Assembly (NCBI RefSeq): GCF_049445795.1
Contig: NZ_JBMSDT010000021.1
Coordinates: 1 to 64,000 of the forward strand
Direction of reading: 5' to 3'
Length of the DNA stretch: 64,000 bases
From: Larkinella sp049445795
GTDB taxonomy: Bacteria; Bacteroidota; Bacteroidia; Cytophagales; Spirosomataceae
Position numbers and translations under genes: made by a program. Below are positions 1-9,512 of the stretch, piece after piece. Each line of letters begins with the position of its first letter. Within the stretch, counting starts at the first letter, position 1. The notes below the pieces were generated by a model, which saw only the letters and a program-made list of their open reading frames with translations, searched no databases and was not told where the DNA came from.

Positions 1-79
1 CATACCGAACAGAGCCGTTAAGCCCCGTTACGCCGATGGTACTGGAGTCATGTCCGGGAGAGTAGGTTGCCGCCACCAC
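1..79 (+). rRNA. rrf: 5S rRNA, 3' part
   Basis: The first ~79 bases match the 3' two thirds of bacterial 5S rRNA: the conserved CCGAACAGAG stretch is followed by the GCCGATGGTACTG helix region and the GGGAGAGTAGGTTGCCGCC 3' arm. The 5' end lies outside the window. It is the last gene of an rRNA operon, since a terminator follows at once. The exact 3' end is uncertain by a few bases. Confidence 0.93.
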
Positions 80-88
80 AGATTTATG

Positions 89-120
89 AGCCCCTCACCT
101 TACCGTGAGGGGCTTTTTTT
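89..120 (+). terminator. rRNA operon terminator
   Basis: A perfect 10-bp stem (AGCCCCTCAC at 89-98 with GTGAGGGGCT at 105-114) with a short loop is followed by a run of T to 120. It closes the rRNA operon about 10 nt after the 5S gene. Confidence 0.93.
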
Positions 121-328
121 GTGTTATGATCCAAGAAAAAGCCCAGCCTTTTGTGCGGTAATACCCCAATTTTGAGCTGAGAATCTTTTGGTTGAAAGCA
201 CTTACCTTTCATCTTTATAAATCTGGTGGTTCATCCGGAAATTCAGCCGCTTCACTCTTGATTGATTGCCGGTCCGATTTTTTTCCAAGACCTTTGCAAA
301 GAAAAAAGTCCCGATATATCGCAAAAGA

Positions 329-368
329 AACTATGGAAACTTTGAACTTATTCTCAGTTTCCATAGTT
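329..368. promoter_or_regulatory. 13-bp inverted repeat, candidate TetR operator
   Basis: AACTATGGAAACT at 329-341 is repeated as its exact reverse complement at 356-368, with a 14-nt spacer. It lies 25 nt before the start of the TetR gene that opens the efflux operon. TetR-family repressors usually bind such dyads in their own promoter, so this is the likely autoregulatory operator. No T-run follows, so it does not look like a terminator. No clear TAnnTTTG element was found beside it. Confidence 0.6.
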
Positions 369-393
369 CTTTACTTGGATAAGTCATAATTTA

Positions 394-1026
394 TTGGAAA
401 TCAAAGAGCGTATATTACTCAAAGCTGAGGTGTTGTTCTGGAAGTTTGGTACCCGGACTATCACCATGGATGATATCGCCCGGGATCTTGGAATTTCCAA
501 AAAAACGCTTTATCAGCACTTCACCGACAAGGATGATATTGTTTACCAAGTCATCCAATACCGGATGGAAAAAAACCGGGCGCATGTTGTCAGTCAGGTT
601 GCCGATGCACACGATCCAATTGAGGAAATAATGTTGGCTTCCCGAATCGTGCGGCAGCAGTTAGCCGAGATGAACCCGGCTTTGCTTATCGACATTCAAC
701 GGCATCATCCGAGAGCCTGGGAAATATGTACTGAGTTTAAGGAGAAATTTTTGCTGGAATCCATGCGGTCGAATTTGAAAAGAGGTATTGAGCAGGGGCT
801 TTACCGGCCAGAGATTAATGTTGAGATCATGGCCCGGCTACGGATGGAGTTGATCGGCATGGCTCATAACCCCAACGTATTCCCGACCGCGTTAGGGAGC
901 ATGGCCGACGTTCAAGTTGAGTTATTGCATCATTTTGTGCGGGGCATACTTACCGAGAAAGGATCAATTATCTACAACCAATATGTTCAAGACTACCAGA
1001 ATGACCTCACTCCGGTTACCCGGTAA
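394..1026 (+). CDS. TetR/AcrR family transcriptional regulator
   Basis: A 210-residue predicted one-component repressor. The N-terminal ~60 residues form a TetR DNA-binding domain with the helix-turn-helix around TMDDIARDLGISKKTLYQHF, residues 27-46. The remainder is an all-helical ligand-binding and dimerisation domain. The start is a TTG codon: no ATG or GTG lies upstream in frame before a stop, and a later ATG would cut into the HTH. It is the first gene of an operon with TolC, HlyD and RND genes and overlaps the TolC start, so it very likely represses that efflux pump and itself. A 13-bp inverted repeat precedes it. The inducer cannot be predicted. Confidence 0.9.
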   Translation: MEIKERILLKAEVLFWKFGTRTITMDDIARDLGISKKTLYQHFTDKDDIVYQVIQYRMEKNRAHVVSQVADAHDPIEEIMLASRIVRQQLAEMNPALLIDIQRHHPRAWEICTEFKEKFLLESMRSNLKRGIEQGLYRPEINVEIMARLRMELIGMAHNPNVFPTALGSMADVQVELLHHFVRGILTEKGSIIYNQYVQDYQNDLTPVTR

Positions 1027-2395
1027 ACCGCTTTTGAGCGCTTTGCTGTTGTCGGGATGGTGGGGAGCCGCAGTGGCTCAAAGCCCGCGTGATTTTTCGT
1101 TGAACGATGCGATCAATTTTGCAACTCAGCAAAACATTAACGTAAAAAATACCCAATTGGACGCACTCAGTGCCGAAGCCCGGATTAGCGAAATTCGGGG
1201 GGTAGCCTTACCGCAGGTCAATGTAGGCGGAACAGTAACCTACAACGCTATCATTCAGAAGTTTATTTTTCCATCGGGCGGTTTTGGCGCACCAGCCGAC
1301 TCGACGGGAAACGGTGGCGGGGGTGACGATGTAACCGCTATTCCGTTTGGGGTCAAATACCAGGGAAGCGTTACCGCAAGTGTTAACCAATTGATTTTCG
1401 ATGCTTCTTACAAAATTGGACTGAAAGCGGCTGCTACCTATCGAGAACTGGCGCAGAAAAACATCGCAGCTTCCAAGATCAGCGTGGCGGAGCAGGTTGC
1501 CAAGGCTTATTACGGGGTTTTGGTGAGTGAAGAGCGCATGAAACTGCTGGATCTTAACATTTCGCGGGTGGATACGCTGCTGCGCGAAACCCGGGCGATG
1601 AACGGCCAGGGCTTTGTGGAAAAAATTGACGTAGACCGGCTGGAAGTCCAGTTGAATAATCTGAAAACCGAACGGCAGAACGTCAAAAACCTGGTCGATT
1701 TGAGCTATAACCTGCTAAAATTTCAGATGGGGTTGCCTATCAATACGCCAATTCAGTTAACTGACCAGATTGAAGCCTACAGCCAGCGGGATCTGGAGCG
1801 GGCAGCGGTTCTGGACTCGGCTTTTGATTATGGGCAACGGATCGAATTTGCGACCCTGCAAACGCAGATTCAACTGGCTGATCTGGATTATCAGAGTATC
1901 GGGAAGAAGTATTTCCCAACCCTGACAGCAGCCGCAACGTACGGTCATAATAACGGTCGGAACAGTTTTGGCGACTTCTGGACAACACAGTGGTTTAACT
2001 CGGCGGCTATTTCCCTGAACCTAAATGTGCCGGTTTTTGACGGTTTTCAGAAGCGCTACGCGGCTCAACAGAAAAAAATAGCCGTTGATAAGGCCCGGCA
2101 GAGCGGAGAACTCTTGAAGCAATCTATTGACCTCCAGATTAAGCAGGCAACAGTAACACTTGCCAATAACCTGCAAACTCTCCAGAACCAGAAACGGAAC
2201 ATGGATTTGGCCCAGGAAGTCGTGCGGGTGACCCGCATTAAGTACAAAGAAGGCGTCGGATCGAACATCGAAGTGTTGAACGCCGAGACCTCGTCTCGGG
2301 AAGCGCAAACCAATTACTTCGCGGCTTTGCTCGATTACATGATTACAAAAGTTGATCTGGATAAAGCATTGGGGAAATTGTATACCGGCCAATAA
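983..2395 (+). CDS. TolC family outer membrane efflux channel
   Basis: Outer membrane factor of a tripartite RND pump, about 470 residues. A signal peptide with hydrophobic core LLSALLLSGWWGAAVA ends in AQ. Two OEP repeats of long helices and beta strands follow, ending in a KYKEGVGSNIEVLNAETSS segment typical of TolC-like proteins. In-frame ATGs at 983 and 1001 are both plausible starts; 983 is reported. Both lie inside the end of the TetR gene (26-44 nt overlap), implying translational coupling. The adaptor gene starts 51 nt downstream. A longer form from 917 would put about 22 non-signal-like residues ahead of the signal peptide and is unlikely. Confidence 0.9.
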   Translation: MFKTTRMTSLRLPGKPLLSALLLSGWWGAAVAQSPRDFSLNDAINFATQQNINVKNTQLDALSAEARISEIRGVALPQVNVGGTVTYNAIIQKFIFPSGGFGAPADSTGNGGGGDDVTAIPFGVKYQGSVTASVNQLIFDASYKIGLKAAATYRELAQKNIAASKISVAEQVAKAYYGVLVSEERMKLLDLNISRVDTLLRETRAMNGQGFVEKIDVDRLEVQLNNLKTERQNVKNLVDLSYNLLKFQMGLPINTPIQLTDQIEAYSQRDLERAAVLDSAFDYGQRIEFATLQTQIQLADLDYQSIGKKYFPTLTAAATYGHNNGRNSFGDFWTTQWFNSAAISLNLNVPVFDGFQKRYAAQQKKIAVDKARQSGELLKQSIDLQIKQATVTLANNLQTLQNQKRNMDLAQEVVRVTRIKYKEGVGSNIEVLNAETSSREAQTNYFAALLDYMITKVDLDKALGKLYTGQ

Positions 2396-2446
2396 TTATT
2401 GCACTCTTTCACGCTGTTCAAAGCACATAGACTACTGATCAAGGAA

Positions 2447-3580
2447 ATGAAAACATATTACGTACTGGGATTAGCAACGGCTTTACTGGTGTCCTGCTCG
2501 TCGGAGGAGAAAAAGTCGGATGTGGCTTCAAAAAAGCAGGAACTGGCCGAATTGAAAACGCAACAATCCGAACTAAACGCCAAAATCCGGACACTGGAAG
2601 CCGAAGTCGCCAAACTCGATCCGAAGCAGGCCGAACAGGCCAAGGTAAAAGAGGTAACAGTGGCTCCGCTGGCCGCGACCACGTTCAGGCATTTTGTAGA
2701 ACTGCAGGGTACCATCGACGCCAAGAATAACGTACAGGTAAGTCCTAAATCCGGTGGCCCGGTCACGGCGGTTTATGTCCGGGAAGGCGATGCGGTTAAG
2801 GCAGGTACGGTTTTGGCTAAAATCGACGATCAGATTCTGCGGGAGTCGATTGAGGAGGTTCGCAGCCAGTTGACGCTGGCGAATACGGTTTTTGAAAAAC
2901 AGGCCAACCTCTGGAAGCAACAAATTGGTACGGAAATTCAGTACCTACAAGCTAAAAATAACAAGGAAGGACTCGAAAAACGACTGGCTACCCTGAACGC
3001 CCAACTGTCGCAGTCGAGCGTCACGTCGCCCATTTCAGGCGTGGTCGACCGTGTGAATGTGAAAGCCGGTGAAACCGCTATGCCGGGCATGGGCATTGTC
3101 AACGTGGTCAATCTGTCGCAGTTGAAGGTGGTCGCGAAAGTGGCCGATACTTACTCGGGCAGCGTGCGCCAGGGCGATGCGGTGGTGGTTCGTTTTCCGG
3201 ATATCAATAAGGAACTGACCACCCGAATTAGTTTCGTTTCGAGAACGGTTGATCCATTAAACCGGACGTTTACAATTGAGGCTCCGCTGCCGTCGGACAA
3301 CAGCCTGAAACCGAATATGCTGGCGCAGGTCAAAATCAATGATACGTCAAAACCGAATGCGCTGGTAATCAACCAGAACCTGGTACAGAGCACGGAAAAC
3401 GGCCAGTTGGTTTATGTGGCTGTAACTGAAAACGGGAAGAAAGTGGCGAAAGCTCGGAAAGTAAAAACCGGGTTGAGCTACGGCGGACAGATCGAAATTA
3501 CGGATGGCTTGCAAGCGGGTGATCAACTGGTTACGCAGGGGTATCAGGAGTTAGTAGACGGACAACCGATCAATTACTAA
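2447..3580 (+). CDS. RND efflux periplasmic adaptor (HlyD/MFP family)
   Basis: Membrane fusion protein that links the inner-membrane pump to the TolC channel. It is a predicted lipoprotein: MKTYYVLGLATALLVSC with the lipobox Cys at residue 17. A Lys/Glu-rich coiled coil follows at about residues 24-60. Then comes a biotinyl-lipoyl half (VSPKSGGPVTAVYVREGDAV), an alpha-hairpin, the second lipoyl half (VTSPISGVVDRVNVKAGE), a beta-barrel and a C-terminal membrane-proximal domain, about 377 residues in total. The ATG at 2447 was chosen because it begins the lipoprotein signal; an upstream TTG would add a poor leader. It lies between the TolC and permease genes in the same operon. Confidence 0.92.
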   Translation: MKTYYVLGLATALLVSCSSEEKKSDVASKKQELAELKTQQSELNAKIRTLEAEVAKLDPKQAEQAKVKEVTVAPLAATTFRHFVELQGTIDAKNNVQVSPKSGGPVTAVYVREGDAVKAGTVLAKIDDQILRESIEEVRSQLTLANTVFEKQANLWKQQIGTEIQYLQAKNNKEGLEKRLATLNAQLSQSSVTSPISGVVDRVNVKAGETAMPGMGIVNVVNLSQLKVVAKVADTYSGSVRQGDAVVVRFPDINKELTTRISFVSRTVDPLNRTFTIEAPLPSDNSLKPNMLAQVKINDTSKPNALVINQNLVQSTENGQLVYVAVTENGKKVAKARKVKTGLSYGGQIEITDGLQAGDQLVTQGYQELVDGQPINY

Positions 3581-3655
3581 AAAAATAAGAACACGAACCG
3601 GGCGGTTTTCCGTATGAAAATGGTCGATCCGTGTTCTAATATAACCTTCAAGGCT

Positions 3656-6600
3656 ATGAAATTCGAGCAGTATAAAACCCTGAGTTTCACCAACTGGTGC
3701 GTAGAGAACCGGACGGCCATTTACATCTTTACGATTATCATTACATTAGGTGGGCTGGTGGTTTACAATAACCTGCCGAAAGAGCAATTCCCGGACATTA
3801 AGGTGCCACAGATTTACATCAATACGGTTTATCTGGGGACGGCTCCGGCGGATGTGGAAAACACCATCAACAAGCCCATCGAGAAGCAGTTGAAGTCCAT
3901 TTCGGGCGTCAAGAAAATTAAATCGAACGCCTTGCAGGACGTTTCGGTGATTCTGGTGGAGTTCAACCCCGATGTACAGGTGCCGGAAGCCTTGCAGCGG
4001 GTGCGGGATGCCATTGACAAATCCAAGCAGGATTTGCCCCAGAAACTCGATGCTGGTCCGACAGCGCAGGATGTTAACTTTTCGGAGTTTCCGATCATGA
4101 ACGTCAACCTGGCCGGTAATTTCTCGCTGAAACAGTTGAAGGAATACGCCGAAGATTTGCAGGATGCCATCGAAGCCATGCCGGAAATAAGCCGGGTGGA
4201 TATCGTCGGGGCTTTGGAACGCGAGATTCAGATCAACGTCGATTTGCCGCGTATGCAGTCGGCCGGGTTGTCGTTTTTCGACATTCAGCAGGCGGTTCAG
4301 GGCGAAAATATCAACGTTTCGGGCGGTGACCTGAACGTCGATGGTGTCCGCCGGACCTTGCGGGTAAAAGGCGAATTTAACGCGGTTCAGCAATTGCAAA
4401 ACCTGCACATCCGGACATCGACGGGCGCAACGGTTCGGCTGGGCGATGTGGCTGAGGTTCAGGACAGCTTTGAGGAGCAGCAGGATTTTGCCCGGTTGAG
4501 CAACAAATCCGTTGTGACGCTAAACGTGATCAAGCGTTCGGGTGCCAACCTGATTTCGGCTTCCGACAAAATTGAAAAAGTCATTGACGATTATAAGGAA
4601 ACGCGGTTTCCGCAGGGACTCGATATTAAAGTCACGGCCGACCAGTCGGAGCGGACCCGGGCTGATTTGCACGATTTGGTCAACACGGTTATTCTTGGTT
4701 TTATCTTCGTCGTCCTGGTTCTGATGTTCTTCATGGGCGTTCGGGATGCCATTTTCGTCGGGCTTTCCGTACCGCTCTCGGCACTGGTCGCTTTCGTTTG
4801 TATGCCAATTGTGGGGCCGATCGTCGGCACGGCTTTCACGTTGAACACCATTGTGCTGTTTGCCTTCCTGCTCGGTCTGGGGCTGGTGGTCGATGATGCC
4901 ATTGTGGTGATCGAAAACACCCACCGGCTGTTCAACCTGAACAAGGATTGGGACATCAAAAAATCAGTCAAGGCGGCTGCGGGCGAGGTGTTTATTCCGG
5001 TTTTGTCCGGTACGCTGACCACCATTGCGCCGTTCTTCCCGCTGCTGTTCTGGCCGGGCATCGTGGGGGAATTTATGAAGTTTTTGCCGCTGACGCTGAT
5101 TCTAACGCTGTTTTCGTCCCTGTTTGTGGCTTACGTAATGAACCCGGTTTTTGCTGTTACGTTCATGAAGCGCCACGATGAGGATCACCACGAAGACAAC
5201 CAGGGTTTCCAGCCTATCCGGAGGCCGTTGATTATCATGGCGGTTTTGACGGTACTCGGGTATCTGATCGACCGGGGCATTGGGAACTTCATGGTCTTCT
5301 TCATGATTCTCTACGTTTTTAACCACTATATCCTCACCCCCAAAATTATCGTTCCCTTCCAGGAAAGGCTGCTGCCCAAGCTCAAAAACGGGTATCGGAA
5401 GCTGATTTCCTGGGTGCTGGTCGGCTGGCGGCCGGTCGGTGCCATTGTCAGCATGGTCGTGTTGTTGTTTGTCACGTTTTTCCTGATGGGGATCGTGCAA
5501 CCCAAAGTGATCTTCTTCCCGAGCGGTGACCCGGATTACATCTATGTCTACAACGTGATGCCGGTCGGGACAGACGCCCGCGTGACGGACTCGGTGACCA
5601 AGATCATTGAAAAACGGGTGTTCGATGTGCTCGAAAAAAACAAGGCGACGGACATCGTGAACTCGGTTATTGCCAATGTCGGCAAAAACGCGGGTGATCC
5701 ATTCAATCCCGACCGCTCCGATACGCCCCACAAATCGAAGGTAACGGTGGCGTTTGAGAAAAAAGAACTCCGGCGCGGGATTTCGTCGGAAATGCTGCTG
5801 AACGAAGTGCGGACGGCCATGCAGGGCATTCCGGGGACGGAGATTTCGGTGGAGCGTGAAAACAACGGACCGCCGACCGGAAAACCGATCTCCATCGAAA
5901 TTGCCGGGGACGACTTCCAAACCTTACAGCGGCTCGAAAAGCAGGTGCGCCAGAAAATTGCCCAGTCCGGCATCGAAGGCATCGATCAGTTGAAATCTGA
6001 CCTGGTGACCAACAAACCGGAAATTGTGATCAACATCGACCGCGAGAAAGCCGAGCGCGAAGGCATTTCGTCGTCGCAGGTGGCGATGGCGGTTCGGACG
6101 GCTTTGTTTGGGCTGGAAGTGTCGAAATTTCGGGACGACAAGGATGAGTACCCGATCATGGTGCGGTTGAAAGAAGACGACCGCAGCCAGATTGAGCGAC
6201 TGCTGAGTCTGAATATCGTTTACCGGGACATGAATCTGGGCGGTCAGTTGCGGCAGGTGCCGATCCAGTCGGTGGCTAACATCAGCTACTCGACCACGTT
6301 CAGCCAGATCAACCGGCAAAACCAGGAGCGCGTGATTACGCTGGGTTCCGACGTGGTGCCGGGCTATAACGCCAACGAAATCGTGGCCCAAATCCAGCCG
6401 CTGATTCAGGAGATGGATGTCCCGAACGGCTATGTGATCCGGATGGGTGGCGAGCAGGAAGATCAGCAAGAGTCTATGTCGTTCCTAACCTCAGCCTTCG
6501 GCATGGCAATGTTGCTAATCTACCTGATTCTGGCGACGCAGTTCAACTCGGCCGTCAAACCGATGATTATTTTCTTCACGATCGTGCTGTCGCTGATCGG

Positions 6601-7081
6601 GGTACTGCTCGGCTTCATGATTGCCGGGAAAACGTTCTCGGTCATCATGTCGGGCGTTGGGATCATCGCCCTGGCCGGGATTGTGGTGAAAAACGGGATT
6701 CTGCTCATCGAGTTTATCGAAGAGTTGCGGGGTCGGGGAATGCCGTTGCGGGAAGCCATTATTGAAGGCGGTGCCACACGGTTAACACCGGTTTTGCTGA
6801 CGGCTTCGGCGGCTGTACTGGGGCTGGTGCCGCTGGCGCTCGGGTTGACGATCGACTTTGTAGGCCTGTTCCAGAATTTTGATCCGCATATCATCATTGG
6901 TGGCGACAGTGCGGTTTTCTGGAATATCCTGGCCTGGACCATTATTTACGGATTGACTTTCTCGACGGTCCTGACACTGGTCATCGTGCCGTGTATGTAC
7001 TGGGTCAGCGAGAGAATCAAAGGGCGTTTCCGCAAAGAAACGTCCGAACCGGTGCAAGAGCCGGAATTAGTGAATGAATAA
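3656..7081 (+). CDS. RND family efflux permease (HAE1/AcrB type)
   Basis: Proton-driven inner-membrane pump of about 1141 residues, the normal size for AcrB-like transporters. TM1 lies near residues 20-40 (IYIFTIIITLGGLVVY). The porter domain follows with APADVENTINKPIEKQL. TM4 carries the paired acidic residues of the proton relay (GLGLVVDDAIVVIEN, Asp413-Asp414). A second porter repeat and six more TM helices end in a short acidic cytoplasmic tail. The start at 3656 (MKFEQYKTLSF) fits family starts; an ATG at 3614 would add 14 non-conserved residues. It is last in the TetR-TolC-HlyD-RND operon and a terminator follows. The substrate is unknown; multidrug or solvent export is an inference. 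Confidence 0.95.
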   Translation: MKFEQYKTLSFTNWCVENRTAIYIFTIIITLGGLVVYNNLPKEQFPDIKVPQIYINTVYLGTAPADVENTINKPIEKQLKSISGVKKIKSNALQDVSVILVEFNPDVQVPEALQRVRDAIDKSKQDLPQKLDAGPTAQDVNFSEFPIMNVNLAGNFSLKQLKEYAEDLQDAIEAMPEISRVDIVGALEREIQINVDLPRMQSAGLSFFDIQQAVQGENINVSGGDLNVDGVRRTLRVKGEFNAVQQLQNLHIRTSTGATVRLGDVAEVQDSFEEQQDFARLSNKSVVTLNVIKRSGANLISASDKIEKVIDDYKETRFPQGLDIKVTADQSERTRADLHDLVNTVILGFIFVVLVLMFFMGVRDAIFVGLSVPLSALVAFVCMPIVGPIVGTAFTLNTIVLFAFLLGLGLVVDDAIVVIENTHRLFNLNKDWDIKKSVKAAAGEVFIPVLSGTLTTIAPFFPLLFWPGIVGEFMKFLPLTLILTLFSSLFVAYVMNPVFAVTFMKRHDEDHHEDNQGFQPIRRPLIIMAVLTVLGYLIDRGIGNFMVFFMILYVFNHYILTPKIIVPFQERLLPKLKNGYRKLISWVLVGWRPVGAIVSMVVLLFVTFFLMGIVQPKVIFFPSGDPDYIYVYNVMPVGTDARVTDSVTKIIEKRVFDVLEKNKATDIVNSVIANVGKNAGDPFNPDRSDTPHKSKVTVAFEKKELRRGISSEMLLNEVRTAMQGIPGTEISVERENNGPPTGKPISIEIAGDDFQTLQRLEKQVRQKIAQSGIEGIDQLKSDLVTNKPEIVINIDREKAEREGISSSQVAMAVRTALFGLEVSKFRDDKDEYPIMVRLKEDDRSQIERLLSLNIVYRDMNLGGQLRQVPIQSVANISYSTTFSQINRQNQERVITLGSDVVPGYNANEIVAQIQPLIQEMDVPNGYVIRMGGEQEDQQESMSFLTSAFGMAMLLIYLILATQFNSAVKPMIIFFTIVLSLIGVLLGFMIAGKTFSVIMSGVGIIALAGIVVKNGILLIEFIEELRGRGMPLREAIIEGGATRLTPVLLTASAAVLGLVPLALGLTIDFVGLFQNFDPHIIIGGDSAVFWNILAWTIIYGLTFSTVLTLVIVPCMYWVSERIKGRFRKETSEPVQEPELVNE

Positions 7082-7104
7082 TAGCTAACTGTATTGAACC
7101 GAAA

Positions 7105-7137
7105 AACCCACAGTGTCTGTTTACGCTGTGGGTTTTC
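7105..7137 (+). terminator. Terminator of the RND efflux operon
   Basis: AACCCACAG at 7105-7113 pairs with CTGTGGGTT at 7126-7134, followed by TTTTC. It lies just downstream of the permease stop and 13 nt before the next start codon. Confidence 0.8.
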
Positions 7138-7149
7138 TATTTCTACACT

Positions 7150-8427
7150 ATGAACCGCATCGTCCTGTTTTTTGTCGTATCGGCCCTGTTGGTGCTGATC
7201 GACTGGTACGTTTTTCAGGCCATCAAAACCGTCACCCGCTCGGCGTCCGAAACCACGCAACGGGCCGTTCAGTATGTTTACTGGGGTTTTACGGCCATTA
7301 CCCTCATCACTTACCTGACGATGCAGTTGCTGCCGCCCGACGCCGTTGGCCGGGTCACACGCGGGTTTATCTGGACGGCGATTTTGATTCCGTATTTTTC
7401 CAAAGTATTTGCCGTTCTGTTCATTTTTATTGATGACTTGGGGCGTTTTGTGCGCTGGGTGGCTTCCCTGTTCTACCGGCCCGATATCCGGGCCACTGTG
7501 AACGACACCACGCAATCGACCATTCCGGCGACCGACGTAATTCCGCGCTCCGAATTTCTGATGAAAACCGCCCTGGTGGCCGGGGCCGTACCGTTGGTGG
7601 CTTTCACGTACGGAATCGTTTCCGGTGCGCACGATTACCGCATCCGGCGGATCAAACTCCCACTGAAAAACCTGCCTTCCGGCTTCGACGGCCTGAAAAT
7701 CGCGCAGCTCTCCGACATCCATTCCGGCAGCTTTTTCAATAAAACCGCTGTGAAAGGCGGGGTAGAAATGCTGCTGCGCGAAAAACCGGATGTGGTGTTC
7801 TTCACGGGCGATCTGGTTAATAATACCGCCGATGAAGTTGAAAATTACATCGACATTTTCAATAAAGTCAAAGCGCCGATGGGCGTGTACTCGACCCTGG
7901 GCAACCACGACTACGGCGATTACGTAAACTGGCCAAACCAGCAGGCCAAACGCCAGAACCTGCAAAACCTGATGGCGGCCCACAAACTGCTCGGCTGGGA
8001 TTTATTGATGGACGAAAACCGCATTTTAGAACAAAATGGCGACAAAATCGCTTTACTAGGTATTCAGAACTGGGGGTCGGGCCGCTGGCCCAAGTATGGC
8101 GATCTGGCGAAGGCGCGAAAAGGGACGGAAGATTACCCGGTGAAGTTATTACTCTCTCATGACCCCAGCCATTGGGACGCGCAGGTGCGCCCACAATTCC
8201 CGGATATCGACGTGCAGTTTGCGGGGCACACCCACGGGATGCAATTCGGCGTCGAAGTGGGCAGCATTCGCTGGAGTCCGTCGCAATATGTTTATAAACA
8301 ATGGGCAGGGTTGTATCAGCAAGGAGATCAGTACCTGTATGTCAACCGGGGCTACGGCTACCTGGGCTACCCCGGACGGATCGGTATCCTGCCCGAAGTG
8401 ACGATATTCGAGTTGAAAAAAGTCTGA
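7150..8427 (+). CDS. Membrane-anchored metallophosphoesterase (YkuE/YaeI-like)
   Basis: A 425-residue protein. Residues 1-105 contain three hydrophobic segments, a fourth lies near 140-160 (MKTALVAGAVPLVAFTYGIV), and a calcineurin-like phosphoesterase domain follows. All dimetal motifs are visible: SDIHSG near 188, GDLVNN, GNHDYGDY, LLSHDPSHWD and GHTHGMQFG. The family includes UDP-diacylglucosamine pyrophosphatase-like and phosphodiesterase enzymes, so the substrate is not certain. The catalytic domain probably faces the periplasm or the membrane surface. It is transcribed alone: terminators or repeats lie on both sides. Confidence 0.88.
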   Translation: MNRIVLFFVVSALLVLIDWYVFQAIKTVTRSASETTQRAVQYVYWGFTAITLITYLTMQLLPPDAVGRVTRGFIWTAILIPYFSKVFAVLFIFIDDLGRFVRWVASLFYRPDIRATVNDTTQSTIPATDVIPRSEFLMKTALVAGAVPLVAFTYGIVSGAHDYRIRRIKLPLKNLPSGFDGLKIAQLSDIHSGSFFNKTAVKGGVEMLLREKPDVVFFTGDLVNNTADEVENYIDIFNKVKAPMGVYSTLGNHDYGDYVNWPNQQAKRQNLQNLMAAHKLLGWDLLMDENRILEQNGDKIALLGIQNWGSGRWPKYGDLAKARKGTEDYPVKLLLSHDPSHWDAQVRPQFPDIDVQFAGHTHGMQFGVEVGSIRWSPSQYVYKQWAGLYQQGDQYLYVNRGYGYLGYPGRIGILPEVTIFELKKV

Positions 8428-8431
8428 ACCC

Positions 8432-8543
8432 GGATTACGCGGATTTAAGGATTAACTGGGATATAAAAACCGCGAAGCCTCTTAGTTAATCCTTGAATCC
8501 GCGTAATCCAAGTTCAAGATAATTTACGTAATCCAAGTTCAAA
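8432..8543. repeat. Intergenic inverted repeat with adjoining direct repeat
   Basis: The arm GGATTACGCGGATTTAAGG... (8432-8457) is matched by its reverse complement at 8484-8509 with a single mismatch over 26 bp, with a 26-nt spacer. The tail CGTAATCCAAGTTCAA of the right arm (8502-8517) is then repeated at 8527-8542. It fills the gap between the metallophosphoesterase and the dienelactone hydrolase. It is not followed by a T-run, so a dispersed palindromic element seems more likely than a simple terminator. Confidence 0.75.
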
Positions 8544-8551
8544 GACAAACT

Positions 8552-9400
8552 ATGAAAAAGCTTTTCCTGCTGGCGAGCGGACTCTTCGTCGCGCTGACGT
8601 CCTACGCCCAATCGCATTTCTGCTGCGATCAACCTGCCGCTGAAGTATCGAATGACATGGCTTTGCTGGCCAGTAACAAATCGTTTGTGATGTTGCACGA
8701 AGAACCGCTGCCGTTTACGTACCACAGCGTGGCTGGCGAAATGGTCAAATTCAAAACACCGGACGGCCAGGAAGCCAACGCTTTTCTGCTGAAAGCGCCG
8801 AAAGAAACCAACAAATGGCTGCTTGTGTACCAGGAATGGTGGGGGCTTAACGATTACATCAAACAGGAAGCTGAAAAGCTCTACAACGACCTGAAAGACG
8901 TGAATGTGCTGGCGGTGGATATGTACGACGGCAAAGTGGCAACCACCCGCGAAGAGGCTTCCAAGCTCGTTCAGGTGCCGCGCGAACGGCTGGGGGCCAT
9001 CATGCAGGGCGCCATCGCGTACGTCGGCCCGCAGGCGCAGATTGCCAGCGTGGGCTGGTGTTTCGGCGGGGGCATGTCCTTGCAATCGGCGATTTTAGGC
9101 GGCAAACAAACCGTCGGCTGCGTGGTGTATTACGGACAACCTGAAAAGAACGTCGAGCGCCTGAAAACGCTGAATACCGACGTATTGGGTATTTTCGGGG
9201 CGCAGGATTCCGGCATTCCGCCCGCAGCGGTTTCAGAATTTGAAAAGAACATGAAGGAAGCCGGTAAGCAGGTGACCATCAAAATGTACGACGCCCCCCA
9301 TGCCTTCGCCAACCCGAGCAATCCGGGGTACAACAAAGAAGCTACAGCCGATGCCTACAACATCACGCTGAATTACCTCAAAAACCGCCTGAAGGTGTAA
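8552..9400 (+). CDS. Exported dienelactone hydrolase family protein
   Basis: An alpha/beta hydrolase of 282 residues with a signal peptide (MKKLFLLASGLFVALTSYAQ), so it acts outside the cytoplasm. The catalytic triad of the DLH family can be placed: Cys170 in GWCFGGG, Asp219 in GAQDSGI and His250 in DAPHAFANP. The family hydrolyses dienelactone or other small esters and lactones, but many exported Bacteroidota members have no known substrate. It stands alone between a repeat element and a small lipoprotein gene. Confidence 0.88.
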   Translation: MKKLFLLASGLFVALTSYAQSHFCCDQPAAEVSNDMALLASNKSFVMLHEEPLPFTYHSVAGEMVKFKTPDGQEANAFLLKAPKETNKWLLVYQEWWGLNDYIKQEAEKLYNDLKDVNVLAVDMYDGKVATTREEASKLVQVPRERLGAIMQGAIAYVGPQAQIASVGWCFGGGMSLQSAILGGKQTVGCVVYYGQPEKNVERLKTLNTDVLGIFGAQDSGIPPAAVSEFEKNMKEAGKQVTIKMYDAPHAFANPSNPGYNKEATADAYNITLNYLKNRLKV

Positions 9401-9512
9401 CCGGATCTGGCATCCGGAAAAAAGAACAACTTTCTCCGTTTTTGCGTTAAACCTTAGTACACCAAATCAGTCTAACAGACACTTCGGTGTGAAACTGTAG
9501 ACTGTTAGCATC

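Noticed and set aside
192..389. 65-codon open frame between the 5S terminator and tetR
   Set aside because: Starts with TTG, has no gene-like composition, and its end overlaps the perfect inverted repeat at 329-368.
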